A stretch of DNA of 64,000 bases. Source: Tannerellaceae bacterium. GTDB taxonomy: Bacteria; Bacteroidota; Bacteroidia; Bacteroidales; Tannerellaceae. The translations under genes and the position numbers were made by a program. How positions within the stretch are numbered: position 1 is the first letter of the stretch; each line of letters opens with the position of its first letter. The notes under the pieces are model-generated. The model saw only the letters and a program-made list of their open reading frames with translations. It was not told where the DNA came from and did no database searches. Shown piece after piece: positions 45,382-54,876 of this stretch. The stretch is taken from contig JAJQFE010000003.1 in NCBI GenBank assembly GCA_021201295.1, positions 108,607 to 172,606 of the forward strand, in the 5' to 3' direction.

Positions 45382-48300
45382 TCAGGAAAGATTTTTAGTT
45401 AACACCTTACGAACTTCCTGTTCCGGTAGACCCCTGCGGGAAGTATAATCGCTCAACTGATCTTCCCCGATTGTTCCGATCATAAAGTATTGTGAATCCG
45501 GATGAGCTATATAAATACCACTGACAGAAGCTGTCGGATACATGGCTCCGTTTTCTATCAGTGAAATACCGATCTGTGACATATTCAGCAACTGGTCCAT
45601 GGTGGTATTTAGTAACTGGTCCGGAAGCGACGGATAACCGATAGCCGGACGAATCCCCTGGTATTTTACTTTAAAAAGATCCGGAACGGATAAAGATTCA
45701 TCCGGTGCATATCCCCAGTATTCCTTTCTTACTTTTTCATGTAGGTATTCCGCTAATGCTTCCGCTAAACGGTCGAAAAGTGTCTGGAGAAGCATAGAAG
45801 TATAGGTATCCCCTTCCTGTTCCAGCTTTTCTTTCATATATTCCATCCCGGCACCGGCAGTTACCGTAAATGCTCCGATATAATCCGTTCTTCCTGTTGA
45901 AGCAGGTAAAATATAATCCGCGAGAGATTTATAGACAGGTTCTGTTTTCCTGGCCTGCTGGCGGAGAACCGGCAGGGTGACATCACCGATTTGCAGGGTA
46001 TCTCCTTCACTGTTTGCCGGGAAGAAACCATATACAGCTTTGCAGTACTCCACTTTCATGTCCACCAACTTATCTAATAGCTTAACCGCATCTTTATATA
46101 ACTGCATAGCTTCCGATGCTTTGCTGCGGTCTGCTTCCGGGATACCGGCTAACCAGGAGGCCCGGCAGGAATCATAGCTATGGATCTGAGTCATCTCTGC
46201 GAATTTCCCATTCAGCTTCCATGCGGAAAAAAAGAATATCCAGTTGATATAAGGAATCAACTCTTCCAGAGGGACATGAGAAATCACCTGAACACCCAGC
46301 TGCTTCGGCACTACCGGTTGATAGCAATTCCAGTCTATGGGTTGTGGATTAGCCCGTGCTTCCGACAGTGGAACCAGGTCCGCTTTCTTTTCTGTTAACG
46401 ATGCCCGGAGTTCTTCATACTCCCGGTTTAGTTCCTCTATATAAGTATCTCTGGTTTCCTTATTCAATAATTTCGCTGCGATCAAAGGGTTTTGGGAAGC
46501 ATCCAGCACATGGATGACAGGATAATCATAGTGAGGAGCAATTTTAACAGCCGTATGCAATTTGGACGTAGTGGCACCTCCTACCATCACCGGGATCTGC
46601 AATCCGGCTTTTTGCATTTCTTCTATTACGTGTACCATCTCTTCTAAAGAAGGAGTGATCAGCCCGGAGAGACAAACCAGATCCGGTTTTTCTTCTATAG
46701 CAGTTTTAACAATCACATCAGCCGGTACCATCACCCCTAAATCAATCACTTCATAATTGTTACAGATAAGGACAATGGAAACGATATTTTTTCCAATGTC
46801 ATGTACATCTCCTTTTACGGTTGCAAATACCACCTTACCGGCTTTCCCTGAATTACCGGCAACACTTTCCGATTCAATGGCAGGTTGAAGAATAGCCACT
46901 GCCTTCTTCATCGTACGGGCGGTTTTCACAACCTGAGGCAGAAACATTTTTCCGGCACCAAACAACTCACCTACCTTATTCATACCACTCATTAGCGGAC
47001 CATCAATAATATGAACAGCCCGGGAATATTCCAGTAAAGCCTCCTGCAGATCTGTTTCCAGAAAATCACCGATCCCTTTGATTAAGGCATATTCTAACCG
47101 GTCTTTTAAAGGTAGTTCACGCCAGGCATCCTGTTGTCTCTCTTCCTGTTTGCCGGAAGTGGACGCCTGTAAATCCTGTGCATAGGTAATTAATTCTTCC
47201 GCAGCTTCCGGACGTCGGGCCAGGATCACATCTTCCAGTAAAGTCTGGAAAGAAGGTTCTATGTCTTCATATAAAATAGAGGTAGAAGGATTAACAATTC
47301 CCATATCCATACCTTTGCCGATAGCGTGATACAGGAATACGGAATGCATGGCTTCCCGGACATAATTATTTCCCCGGAAAGAAAAAGATAGATTACTGAT
47401 TCCACCGCTGACTTTAGCGCCCGGTAGGTTTTGCTTAATCCATTCCACCGAACGGATAAAATCCAGTCCGTATCCGTTATGTTCTTCTATCCCCGTGGCA
47501 ATAGCCAGGACATTCGGGTCGAAAATAATATCCTGTGGGTTAAATCCTATTTGTTCTGTTAATAAACGGTAGGCCCGTTCACAAACTTCAATTTTTCGTT
47601 CAAAGGTGTCTGCCTGTCCTGTTTCATCAAAAGCCATCACAACAGTGGCAGCTCCCAATTGTTTGATACGTGTGGCATAGGCAAGGAAAGCCTCTTCTCC
47701 CTCTTTCAGACTGATCGAGTTCACAATACTTTTTCCCTGGGTACACATGAGTCCGCTTTCAATCACCTCCCATTTGGAAGAATCAATCATAATCGGTACA
47801 CGGGCTATATCCGGTTCGGAAGCGATCAGGTTCAGGAAAGTGACCATCTCGTTCCGGGCATCCAGCATACCGTCATCCATATTGACATCAATTACCTGCG
47901 CTCCGTCTTCCACTTGTTTACTGGCAATAGTCAGGGCCTCCTCATAATTCCTCTCTTTGATCAGGCGAAGAAACTTCCGGGAACCGGCCACATTGCATCT
48001 TTCTCCGATATGGACAAAATTATTTTCCGGCTTTACCTCTAACAATTCCAGTCCGGATAACCACAAGACCTCCTTTTTCGCTACCGGAACGTGAGAGACA
48101 GCCCCTTTGACGATAGCAGGATATCGAGCAATATGGGCGGGTGTGGTACCACAGCATCCTCCCACAATATTTACTAACTGGTCATCGATAAACGATTGGA
48201 TATGCCCGGCCATGGTTTCCGGGGTTTCATCGTAGGAACCAAAACTGTTAGGTAATCCGGCATTCGGATGAGCACTTATAAAATAAGGAGCCTGCTGGGC

Positions 48301-49077
48301 CAGTTCCTGTAGATAAGGTTTCATTTCAGAAGCCCCAAAAGAACAGTTCAATCCGATGCTGACAATATTTGCATGTTGTACGGAAGCTAAAAAAGCATCC
48401 AAAGTCTGTCCGGAAAAGGTACGGCCTCCCTGAGCAGATAACGTAAGCGAAAGCATAATGGGTAGGTCTTTCCCTTTTTTTTTCAGAACAGTCTCTACAG
48501 CTTCCAAAGCCGCTTTGGCATTGAGGGTATCAAAAACTGTTTCAATTAAAAAGATATCCACTCCTCCGTCAACCAGTCCCTCAGCCTGCTCTTTATAGGC
48601 CTGATACATATCCATATAGGTGACAGCCCGGTAAGCCGGGTCATTGACATCCGGACTCATTGATGCTGTTTTATTGGTAGGGCCTAAAGAACCGGCTACA
48701 AATACCTGTTTGTCCGGGAATTCCTCCATGAACTGATCAGCCGTTTCACGTGCGATCCGGGCAGCGGATAAATTGATCTCATAAGCATATTCCTGCATGC
48801 CATAGTCTTCCATGGAAACAGACGTTGCATTGAACGTATTGGTAGAAAAAATATCAGCCCCGGCATCCAGGTATTGACGGTAAATATGTTTAATTACATC
48901 CGGACGGGTAATAGACAGCAGGTCATTATTCCCTTTCTGGTCAAAAGGGAAGTCCGCAAAGCGGCTTCCCCGGTAATCCTGTTCCGTCAGGTTGAAACCC
49001 TGGATCAAAGAACCCAATCCTCCATCCAGTATCAATATCCGTTCCTTTAAAAGCTCACAAAATGCTTTTTTATTCAT
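45382..49077 (-). CDS. metH: Cobalamin-dependent methionine synthase
   Basis: The 1231-residue enzyme methylates homocysteine using methyltetrahydrofolate and B12. Four modules are present: homocysteine binding with zinc cysteines C245, C308 and C309 (GLNCSFGA, GGCCGTTP); pterin binding (FVHIGERCNVAGSRKFLRLI onward); B12 binding with the cobalt ligand H759 in DVHDIGKNIV; and the C-terminal AdoMet activation domain (GAGMEYMKE, RPAIGYPSLPD). Length is normal and no damage is seen. It overlaps the upstream gene by 8 bases. No cobalamin riboswitch is seen because it lies inside the operon. Confidence 0.98.
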   Translation of the reverse strand: MNKKAFCELLKERILILDGGLGSLIQGFNLTEQDYRGSRFADFPFDQKGNNDLLSITRPDVIKHIYRQYLDAGADIFSTNTFNATSVSMEDYGMQEYAYEINLSAARIARETADQFMEEFPDKQVFVAGSLGPTNKTASMSPDVNDPAYRAVTYMDMYQAYKEQAEGLVDGGVDIFLIETVFDTLNAKAALEAVETVLKKKGKDLPIMLSLTLSAQGGRTFSGQTLDAFLASVQHANIVSIGLNCSFGASEMKPYLQELAQQAPYFISAHPNAGLPNSFGSYDETPETMAGHIQSFIDDQLVNIVGGCCGTTPAHIARYPAIVKGAVSHVPVAKKEVLWLSGLELLEVKPENNFVHIGERCNVAGSRKFLRLIKERNYEEALTIASKQVEDGAQVIDVNMDDGMLDARNEMVTFLNLIASEPDIARVPIMIDSSKWEVIESGLMCTQGKSIVNSISLKEGEEAFLAYATRIKQLGAATVVMAFDETGQADTFERKIEVCERAYRLLTEQIGFNPQDIIFDPNVLAIATGIEEHNGYGLDFIRSVEWIKQNLPGAKVSGGISNLSFSFRGNNYVREAMHSVFLYHAIGKGMDMGIVNPSTSILYEDIEPSFQTLLEDVILARRPEAAEELITYAQDLQASTSGKQEERQQDAWRELPLKDRLEYALIKGIGDFLETDLQEALLEYSRAVHIIDGPLMSGMNKVGELFGAGKMFLPQVVKTARTMKKAVAILQPAIESESVAGNSGKAGKVVFATVKGDVHDIGKNIVSIVLICNNYEVIDLGVMVPADVIVKTAIEEKPDLVCLSGLITPSLEEMVHVIEEMQKAGLQIPVMVGGATTSKLHTAVKIAPHYDYPVIHVLDASQNPLIAAKLLNKETRDTYIEELNREYEELRASLTEKKADLVPLSEARANPQPIDWNCYQPVVPKQLGVQVISHVPLEELIPYINWIFFFSAWKLNGKFAEMTQIHSYDSCRASWLAGIPEADRSKASEAMQLYKDAVKLLDKLVDMKVEYCKAVYGFFPANSEGDTLQIGDVTLPVLRQQARKTEPVYKSLADYILPASTGRTDYIGAFTVTAGAGMEYMKEKLEQEGDTYTSMLLQTLFDRLAEALAEYLHEKVRKEYWGYAPDESLSVPDLFKVKYQGIRPAIGYPSLPDQLLNTTMDQLLNMSQIGISLIENGAMYPTASVSGIYIAHPDSQYFMIGTIGEDQLSDYTSRRGLPEQEVRKVLTKNLS

Positions 49078-50020
49078 AAAGATCTCTTATTTTTCTTGTG
49101 TAAATATACATATATCCCCACCGTAGCCAGACCACTATCATGGCAAAGACCACTCTGGTAATAATAAGCCAGAGAGCAGGAATACCTATGGCTACAAAAA
49201 TGATCGTATCTTCTAACAGCGAATGACACATCGCCAGATGATAGTTCAGTAAATTCCCGTTACTGTGGGAAAGCTTCTTCTGTTCTATTTCATCGATCAT
49301 AATAGCTCCTCCGTACGCCAGACCGACTACATTTCCAACCAGCCACAAAAAGGCAGTTTCCCTGGGGAGACCAAACAGTTTCATCAAAGGAGCAAACACC
49401 CTGGATAATCCTTTCATCAGTCTGAATTCTTCCAGAAGATAGTGAAGGATCATAAGGGCCGTCACGATTAACAGGATGGAGATCACAACTTTCATGGAGC
49501 TGGTGAACCACAAAATAAACACTTCTCCTATATGGTCACAGATTCCTGCACTTTGAGCGATCCCGATCTGCCCCCATCCTTCCCGGGGCATGATCTCATT
49601 TAGTGCTAAAGCAATTACAAAACTCATGACCAATCGTAAACCGGTCATCCCCCAGAAAGAAGAGCCCGTTTTAGCCTGTACGGAGGATTCAACGATCAGA
49701 TTATGGGAAGTCAGGCACATGAGGCTTAGAATAGTGGCTTCCCTGAGTCCCAGTGACATAGATGTAATCAACGCAATGTGAGCATATAAAGGGCAGAATA
49801 CGCTGGTAATAAAAATAATGGCTGTTTCTCCTGGCAGGCCGATCAGGGAAAAGAGAGGTTCCAGTACCGCAGAAAATTTACCCAATAAACCGGAGTATTG
49901 AAGAATTCTTACAAACAGTGAGATAGGTAAAATAATCTTCAATAACCACAAACAAGTCTTTCCTGCTTTAGGTAAAGCCTGTTTGATACATGTCCAGATT
50001 CTGCCGATGATACGACTCAT
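49070..50020 (-). CDS. Nucleoside-recognition (Gate) domain membrane protein
   Basis: The 316-residue inner-membrane protein has two Gate-type halves (LLKIILPISLFVRILQYSGL, then VFILWFTSSMKVVISILLIV) with related motifs GLPGETAII and GLPRETAFL, as in SpmA/SpmB-like and YjiH-like proteins. A transport role is likely, but the substrate is unknown. It starts 2 bases after smpB and overlaps metH by 8 bases. Confidence 0.85.
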   Translation of the reverse strand: MSRIIGRIWTCIKQALPKAGKTCLWLLKIILPISLFVRILQYSGLLGKFSAVLEPLFSLIGLPGETAIIFITSVFCPLYAHIALITSMSLGLREATILSLMCLTSHNLIVESSVQAKTGSSFWGMTGLRLVMSFVIALALNEIMPREGWGQIGIAQSAGICDHIGEVFILWFTSSMKVVISILLIVTALMILHYLLEEFRLMKGLSRVFAPLMKLFGLPRETAFLWLVGNVVGLAYGGAIMIDEIEQKKLSHSNGNLLNYHLAMCHSLLEDTIIFVAIGIPALWLIITRVVFAMIVVWLRWGYMYIYTRKIRDLYE

Positions 50021-50022
50021 CC

Positions 50023-50484
50023 CTACCTTTTAAATGCGCGATCCATTTCCCGCCTGTCATCCCATTCTTTAATGGAATCCCGCTTATCATATTCCTTTTT
50101 CCCTTTGGCAATAGCTATAACCACCTTGGCCAACCCTTTGTCATTGATAAACATCCGGGTAGGGATAATGGTAAATCCACTGTTCTTGGATTCGTTTTCT
50201 ATTTTTCGTAATTCTTTCTTCGTAAGAAGTAGTTTCCGGTCACGGCGGGCGGCATGATTATTATAAGTACCGTAAAAATATTCGGCAATATACATATTCT
50301 TTACCCACAACTCTCCTTTTTCAACTAGGCAAAATGTGTCCACCAGACTGGCCTTACCCAGACGGATCGATTTGATCTCCGTTCCGGTCAGTACAATGCC
50401 GGCAGTAAACGTCTCGAGCAGTTCATAGTCAAATGTTGCCCGCTTATTTTTGATTTGTATGTTGTTACTGATCTTCTGTTTCAT
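50023..50484 (-). CDS. smpB: SsrA-binding protein
   Basis: The 153-residue protein partners tmRNA in ribosome rescue. It has the SmpB core ([38 protein letters not shown]), [13 protein letters not shown], and the basic C-terminal tail [20 protein letters not shown]. The tmRNA gene itself is not in the window. Confidence 0.97.
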   Translation of the reverse strand: MKQKISNNIQIKNKRATFDYELLETFTAGIVLTGTEIKSIRLGKASLVDTFCLVEKGELWVKNMYIAEYFYGTYNNHAARRDRKLLLTKKELRKIENESKNSGFTIIPTRMFINDKGLAKVVIAIAKGKKEYDKRDSIKEWDDRREMDRAFKR

Positions 50485-50499
50485 GTGTTCTATTTATTC

Positions 50500-51066
50500 T
50501 CAGAAATGCAGTCCCGGCATCAGCATAAAGAGTGCTATCCCTATGATCTCCGGTAATAAAATGATCAGGGCTGTGGCAATTGCCGTAAATTTCACCCTGT
50601 CAGGTTCTTCCACCTGCATATAGGGACCTGCGCCTTCCCAGACAATGTAAAATGTATACAGCACAAAAATGCGGAGAAAAAAGAATTCAGGAATTAACAT
50701 CAGGACCATGTTGATCAAAAACATCAGGGAAGAGGAATAGCCCACAAACTGCTGGCATAGCTTCATGTTTTTCTCCCGTTTGAACAGGCTGTGCCACACC
50801 TCATTCAAGAGGTAAGAAGCCAGATAAAATCCTCCGAAAGCAGCCACTAAAGTCTTGATCGACGATTTCAGGGCTAACTCCACATCAAATTCTTTCCGGG
50901 TAAATAACACTCCTAAAAAGGCAACTGCTGTAAGAAGACCTATTAAAGGGTAGATAAAATGGGATAAGAACTCCTCGCCCTTGATCTCCTTTTTTGCCAG
51001 CGATCTCCATGCCTGTCCGGGCTGGGAAATAATGGCAATTATCCATTTGAATATTTCTTTATACAT
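50500..51066 (-). CDS. Yip1-family membrane protein
   Basis: The 188-residue protein has about five transmembrane segments and the Yip1-type start IFKWIIAIISQPGQAWRSLA. Such proteins are common in Bacteroidales; function is unknown. It is first in the run with smpB, a Gate protein, metH and DUF3810. Confidence 0.83.
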   Translation of the reverse strand: MYKEIFKWIIAIISQPGQAWRSLAKKEIKGEEFLSHFIYPLIGLLTAVAFLGVLFTRKEFDVELALKSSIKTLVAAFGGFYLASYLLNEVWHSLFKREKNMKLCQQFVGYSSSLMFLINMVLMLIPEFFFLRIFVLYTFYIVWEGAGPYMQVEEPDRVKFTAIATALIILLPEIIGIALFMLMPGLHF

Positions 51067-51088
51067 CTCAGATTCTGTTTTTGAACAG

Positions 51089-51104
51089 CAAAATTACAAA
51101 ATTA
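51089..51104 (-). promoter_or_regulatory. Tandem -7 elements before the Yip1-smpB-metH operon
   Basis: On the minus strand TAATTTTG occurs twice, at 51097-51104 and at 51089-51096, both matching TAnnTTTG. The nearer one lies 23 bases before the Yip1 start. Confidence 0.55.
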
Positions 51105-51137
51105 TAGGGATATACTCCTACTATCACATTCATTTAT

Positions 51138-51917
51138 TCAAAACAGAGAAATCCCGTTTTTGATTGCGTCTTTGTATTTTTCTTTATCAAACGAGTATAA
51201 AGCAGAAGATTTATAGCCCCACTGCTTATAGACTTCATCCAGTTTATACACTAACCCGGTAGACAGGATCTTCCGCTGGAAATTCCTGCGATCCAGCTTT
51301 TTATCTAAGATAGTTTCATAGATAATACGCAATTGCGTCAGCGTGAATTTTTCCGGTAACAGTTCATAACCGATCGGAATACTGTTGAGTTGTCCCCGGA
51401 TAGTGCTGATCGCTTTATCGATGATCTTATTATGGTCAGCATATAAAACCGGGATGGCATGTACATCAAACCATTGCGTATCTTCCCGGGGATTCACCGG
51501 AAGGTTGATTTTTTCAAATTCCACAAAGGCAAAATAGCCTACACTGATAAAACGTTGCAGAAACCACTCTTCTCTGATGGCATTGACCTGCTCCGTTTCA
51601 GCGGCTGCTTTGTTCACCAGCAGATCCCGGTTCTCTTCGATATTGATTCTGTTCCGGTCGCCAAATAAATGAAACTGGCGCAAGTAGATATCCCGTATCC
51701 CGGTACGGGAAGTCAGGATCCTGGCGGCCGCTTCATCCACACTTTCCTCTCTGTGCACGAATCCTCCCGGTAACATCCATTTGGAATAATTCAGGAACCG
51801 GTTGAGTAATATGTTCAGGTTCCCGTCATGAAAACTGAATATCACACAGTCCAGAGAGATCCCCGGAAGAAAAAGGTCAGCCTGAGAAAAAGAAAATCTT
51901 TTTTCATTATGCTCCAT
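51138..51917 (-). CDS. NUDIX-fold transcriptional regulator (NrtR/AraR-like)
   Basis: The 259-residue protein has an N-terminal NUDIX fold (about 15-150, WMLPGGFVHREESVDEAAAR). The catalytic REUxEExG part reads RILTSRTG, so the metal-binding glutamates are missing and hydrolysis is unlikely. The C-terminal winged helix (about 170-240) includes FTLTQLRIIYETILDKKLDR and RRNFQRKILSTGLV, typical of NrtR-type regulators. In Bacteroides a relative controls arabinose use. It is divergent from a GH3 glycosidase gene, its probable target. It is likely a sugar-responsive repressor; the ligand is unknown. Confidence 0.88.
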   Translation of the reverse strand: MEHNEKRFSFSQADLFLPGISLDCVIFSFHDGNLNILLNRFLNYSKWMLPGGFVHREESVDEAAARILTSRTGIRDIYLRQFHLFGDRNRINIEENRDLLVNKAAAETEQVNAIREEWFLQRFISVGYFAFVEFEKINLPVNPREDTQWFDVHAIPVLYADHNKIIDKAISTIRGQLNSIPIGYELLPEKFTLTQLRIIYETILDKKLDRRNFQRKILSTGLVYKLDEVYKQWGYKSSALYSFDKEKYKDAIKNGISLF

Positions 51918-51927
51918 ACAAAAATGA

Positions 51928-51944
51928 ATTTATACTTAAAAGTA
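51928..51944. promoter_or_regulatory. Candidate operator 1 of the NUDIX regulator
   Basis: ATTTATACTTAAAAGTA contains the inverted repeat TACTT-AA-AAGTA and shares TTTATACTTAAA with the second site. It lies 11 bases upstream of the regulator gene, suggesting autoregulation. Confidence 0.5.
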
Positions 51945-52011
51945 GAGAACCTGCCTGATTTATCGCCTTTCTGCCTTATCTTTTAAAATAATTTAATGTT
52001 TAGAAACAGCG

Positions 52012-52035
52012 GATTTATACTTAAATTAAAGATTA
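52012..52035. promoter_or_regulatory. Candidate operator 2, overlapping the GH3 promoter
   Basis: TTTATACTTAAA recurs here and is followed by TTAAAGATTATA, an imperfect inverted half-site. It occupies the -33 region of the GH3 promoter, as expected for a repressor site. Confidence 0.5.
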
Positions 52036-52042
52036 TATCTGC

Positions 52043-52050
52043 TATATTTG
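52043..52050 (+). promoter_or_regulatory. Bacteroidota -7 element of the GH3 gene
   Basis: TATATTTG matches TAnnTTTG, 54 bases before ATG 52104. Confidence 0.6.
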
Positions 52051-52103
52051 CGTCATTGTGACGCAAGAGGTGTCTCTTGTTATTGAAATTCAATTAGATA
52101 ATT

Positions 52104-54320
52104 ATGAAAAAGTCAATTCTACTTATTTTAACAACATTCTTTTCCATGCAAACACCTGCCCAGGCACAGGAAGGATACGTTCTGGTAGAGAATGACGGGG
52201 GAGCCACCTTAGGATATTCCCCGGCTTCCGGAGTAAAAATCATTACAAAAGATGGATTACAGTTTAAAGACCTGAACAAAAATGGTAAATTAGATCCTTA
52301 TGAAGACTGGCGGCTGCCGGCAGAAGAACGGGCAAAAGACCTAGCTAAAAGGATGTCAGTAGAACAGATCGCCGGATTGATGCTTTATAGTGGTCATCAG
52401 GCTATCCCGGCTATGTCTGCCGGATTCGGAGGAGGAACTTACCAGGGTAAACCGCTGGCAGAAAGCGGCGCCAACTCCTGGGATCTGACCAATGCTCAAA
52501 AACAATTTCTTGAAGAAGACCATCTGCGCCATGTGCTCGTTACAACCGTACAAAACCCGGAAGTAGCTGCCCGCTGGAATAATACCATGCAGGCATTCGT
52601 GGAAGGATTAGGGTTAGGTATTCCCGGAAATACCAGTACAGACCCGCGCCATTCAGCGACCGGCAATGCTGAATTCAATGCCGGAGCAGGAGGGGATATC
52701 TCGCTGTGGCCCCGTGAATTAGGACTGGCGGCAACTTTTGATCCGGCTCTCATTAAGAAGTTCGGTGAGATCGCCTCCATCGAATACAGGGCATTAGGAA
52801 TCGGTACCGCCCTGTCTCCGCAGATTGACCTGGGCACAGAACCCCGCTGGTATCGTATTTCCATGACATTTGGAAAAAGTTCTCAGTTAGTTACAGATAT
52901 TGCCCGGGCCTATGTGGATGGGTTCCAGACTTCCACAGGAAGTAGTGAAATTAAAGATGGCTGGGGGTATCACAGTATAAACGCCATGGTCAAATACTGG
53001 CTGGGTGGCGGACCGGAAGAGGCAGGGCGTGACGGCCACTGGGCATACGGTAAATTTGCTGTCTATCCGGGTGACAACTTCCAGGATCATTTGAAACCGT
53101 TTACGGAAGGAGCCTTCCAATTAGCAGGTAAAACCGGAATCGCTTCCGCAGTCATGCCTTACTACACCATCTCCTATGACCGGGCGCCGGACGACACCAA
53201 TTACGGAAATGCGTTCAGTAAATATATCATCACTGATCTGTTGAGAGAACAATATGGGTACGACGGAGTGGTCTGTACAGACTGGGGAGTGACGAATGAC
53301 GAAGGCCCAACCCCGGATATTTTTGCCGGTAAACCCTGGGAAGTAGAAGAGTTGAGCATTGCCGAAAGACACTATGTAGCCCTGATGGCCGGCGTAGACC
53401 AGTTTGGTGGTAATAATGACAAAGGCCCTGTGTTGGAAGCCTATCAGATGGGAGTTAAAGAGCATGGTAAAACCTTTATGAGAAAACGTTTTGAGCAGTC
53501 AGCCGTTTGCCTGTTGAAAAATATCTTCCGTCTGGGATTATTTGAAAACCCCTATTTAGATCCAGCAGAAAGTGCCAGAGTCGTAGGAAATCCTGAATTT
53601 ATGCAGGCCGGTTATGATGCCCAGGTAAAATCCTTAGTGATGGTTAAAAATAAGGACAATACACTTCCCGTTGCCGGAAAGAAAACGGTGTTTGTTCCCA
53701 AAGTATATAAACCTGCCTCCAAAAACTGGTGGGGTATATGGACGGAACCTTCCCTGGATAATCCGGTGAGTCTGGATATCGTAAGAAAATATTACCACGT
53801 AACCACCAATCCGGTGGAAGCCGATTTTGCTTTAGTCTTTGTTTCCAGTCCGCAAAGCGGGAACGGAGGTTATTCGTTGGCAGACCGTCAGGCAGGCGGT
53901 AACGGATATGTCCCGGTTTCCATGCAATACAACCCGTACACCGCCGTAGATGCCCGGGAACATAGTATTGCCGTCGGAGATCCGGTTATTGATCCGGCCA
54001 TCACAGACTGTACTTATAAAAATAAATCTACCCGGACAGCCAACTCCAATGACCTGGATGTCTTACTGACTACCCGGGAAATGATGGGAGATAAACCAGT
54101 AATTGCCGTGGTAGATGTGTCCAATCCGATGATCTTCTCTGAATTTGAAGACAAGATGGATGGTATTCTGGTCTCTTTCGGCAATACTACCCAGTCCGTT
54201 CTGGATATTGTTTCCGGAAAATATGAACCCTCCGGCCTGTTACCTTTCCAGATGCCTGCTCATATGGCCACAGTCGAAAAACAGGCAGAAGACGTTCCGT
54301 TTGATATGGAGTGCCATTAG
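52104..54320 (+). CDS. Glycoside hydrolase family 3 protein, last 32 residues cut off by an in-frame TAG
   Basis: The 738-residue protein has a signal peptide (ILLILTTFFSMQTPAQA), an EF-hand-like loop (DLNKNGKLDPYEDW near 54-67), the GH3 N-terminal barrel with nucleophile D393 in GVVCTDWGV, and the GH3 C-terminal domain. The frame ends at TAG 54318-54320 after FDMECH but continues in phase as DSEGNIYNFGYGLNWKGV to TAA at 54416, the normal end of such proteins. Beta-glucosidase or a related exo-glycosidase activity is likely; the sugar is unknown. The divergent NUDIX regulator probably controls it. Confidence 0.9.
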   Translation: MKKSILLILTTFFSMQTPAQAQEGYVLVENDGGATLGYSPASGVKIITKDGLQFKDLNKNGKLDPYEDWRLPAEERAKDLAKRMSVEQIAGLMLYSGHQAIPAMSAGFGGGTYQGKPLAESGANSWDLTNAQKQFLEEDHLRHVLVTTVQNPEVAARWNNTMQAFVEGLGLGIPGNTSTDPRHSATGNAEFNAGAGGDISLWPRELGLAATFDPALIKKFGEIASIEYRALGIGTALSPQIDLGTEPRWYRISMTFGKSSQLVTDIARAYVDGFQTSTGSSEIKDGWGYHSINAMVKYWLGGGPEEAGRDGHWAYGKFAVYPGDNFQDHLKPFTEGAFQLAGKTGIASAVMPYYTISYDRAPDDTNYGNAFSKYIITDLLREQYGYDGVVCTDWGVTNDEGPTPDIFAGKPWEVEELSIAERHYVALMAGVDQFGGNNDKGPVLEAYQMGVKEHGKTFMRKRFEQSAVCLLKNIFRLGLFENPYLDPAESARVVGNPEFMQAGYDAQVKSLVMVKNKDNTLPVAGKKTVFVPKVYKPASKNWWGIWTEPSLDNPVSLDIVRKYYHVTTNPVEADFALVFVSSPQSGNGGYSLADRQAGGNGYVPVSMQYNPYTAVDAREHSIAVGDPVIDPAITDCTYKNKSTRTANSNDLDVLLTTREMMGDKPVIAVVDVSNPMIFSEFEDKMDGILVSFGNTTQSVLDIVSGKYEPSGLLPFQMPAHMATVEKQAEDVPFDMECH

Positions 54321-54459
54321 GATTCAGAAGGTAATATCTATAATTTTGGGTATGGATTGAACTGGAAAGGAGTCATTCAGGATGCCCGTACAGCTACCTA
54401 TGGGATAAAGAAATAATATATTCTCAATTCTATATAGTGTAGATCTATATATGTCCATG

Positions 54460-54487
54460 AACAGGTGTCCCGGACGGGACACCTGTT
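54460..54487 (+). terminator. Terminator of the GH3 gene
   Basis: AACAGGTGTCCCG and CGGGACACCTGTT form a perfect 13-base-pair stem with a GA loop, followed by TTATTC. It lies after the restored end at 54416. Confidence 0.85.
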
Positions 54488-54596
54488 TTATTCACCGCTG
54501 ATGATTCTTTCGTATACTACCCGGTTATTCATTTAGATAAACTAAAACGGGACACTCTTTCTCTTTTCGTAACTAACTGTTTTTTATGCAGCCCCG

Positions 54597-54692
54597 GTAG
54601 GTTAAACCTCCTGACATATAAGGTTAAAGGTCCTGATGTGTAACCTTATACCTCAGGATCTTTAACCTTGTAGTCTCTGACCTTTAACCTAC
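54597..54692. repeat. Nested inverted repeat array
   Basis: Outer arms GTAGGTTAAA (54597-54606) and TTTAACCTAC (54683-54692) are perfect. Inner arms AAGGTTAAAGGTCCTGA (54620-54636) and TCAGGATCTTTAACCTT (54653-54669) match at 16 of 17 positions. The unit AGGTTAAAGGTCCTGA appears in several alternating, partly degenerate copies. Confidence 0.7.
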
Positions 54693-54830
54693 TACTTCTT
54701 ATCCTTTGGATGAGTAAGTCTGCCGGTTTGCTAAAAAAGAACAGGGAGAAGGGAGCAGTTCCATCCGGTCCTATAAGGAAGCAATAGGCATAACAATTTA
54801 ACAGATAGGTGTTTGTGGGGGGGAGCGGTG

Positions 54831-54876
54831 GTGACTGAGAGGGTGACTGAAAATTCTCAGTCACCCTCTCAGTCAC
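54831..54876. repeat. Perfect 20-bp-stem palindrome
   Basis: GTGACTGAGAGGGTGACTGA pairs perfectly with its complement across the 6-base loop AAATTC. Each arm contains GTGACTGA twice. It is followed by CTTGC and six T, so it could also terminate plus-strand transcription. Confidence 0.8.

Noticed and set aside
54597..54876. CRISPR array
   Set aside because: The repeats alternate in orientation and lack equal-length spacers, and no cas genes are present.
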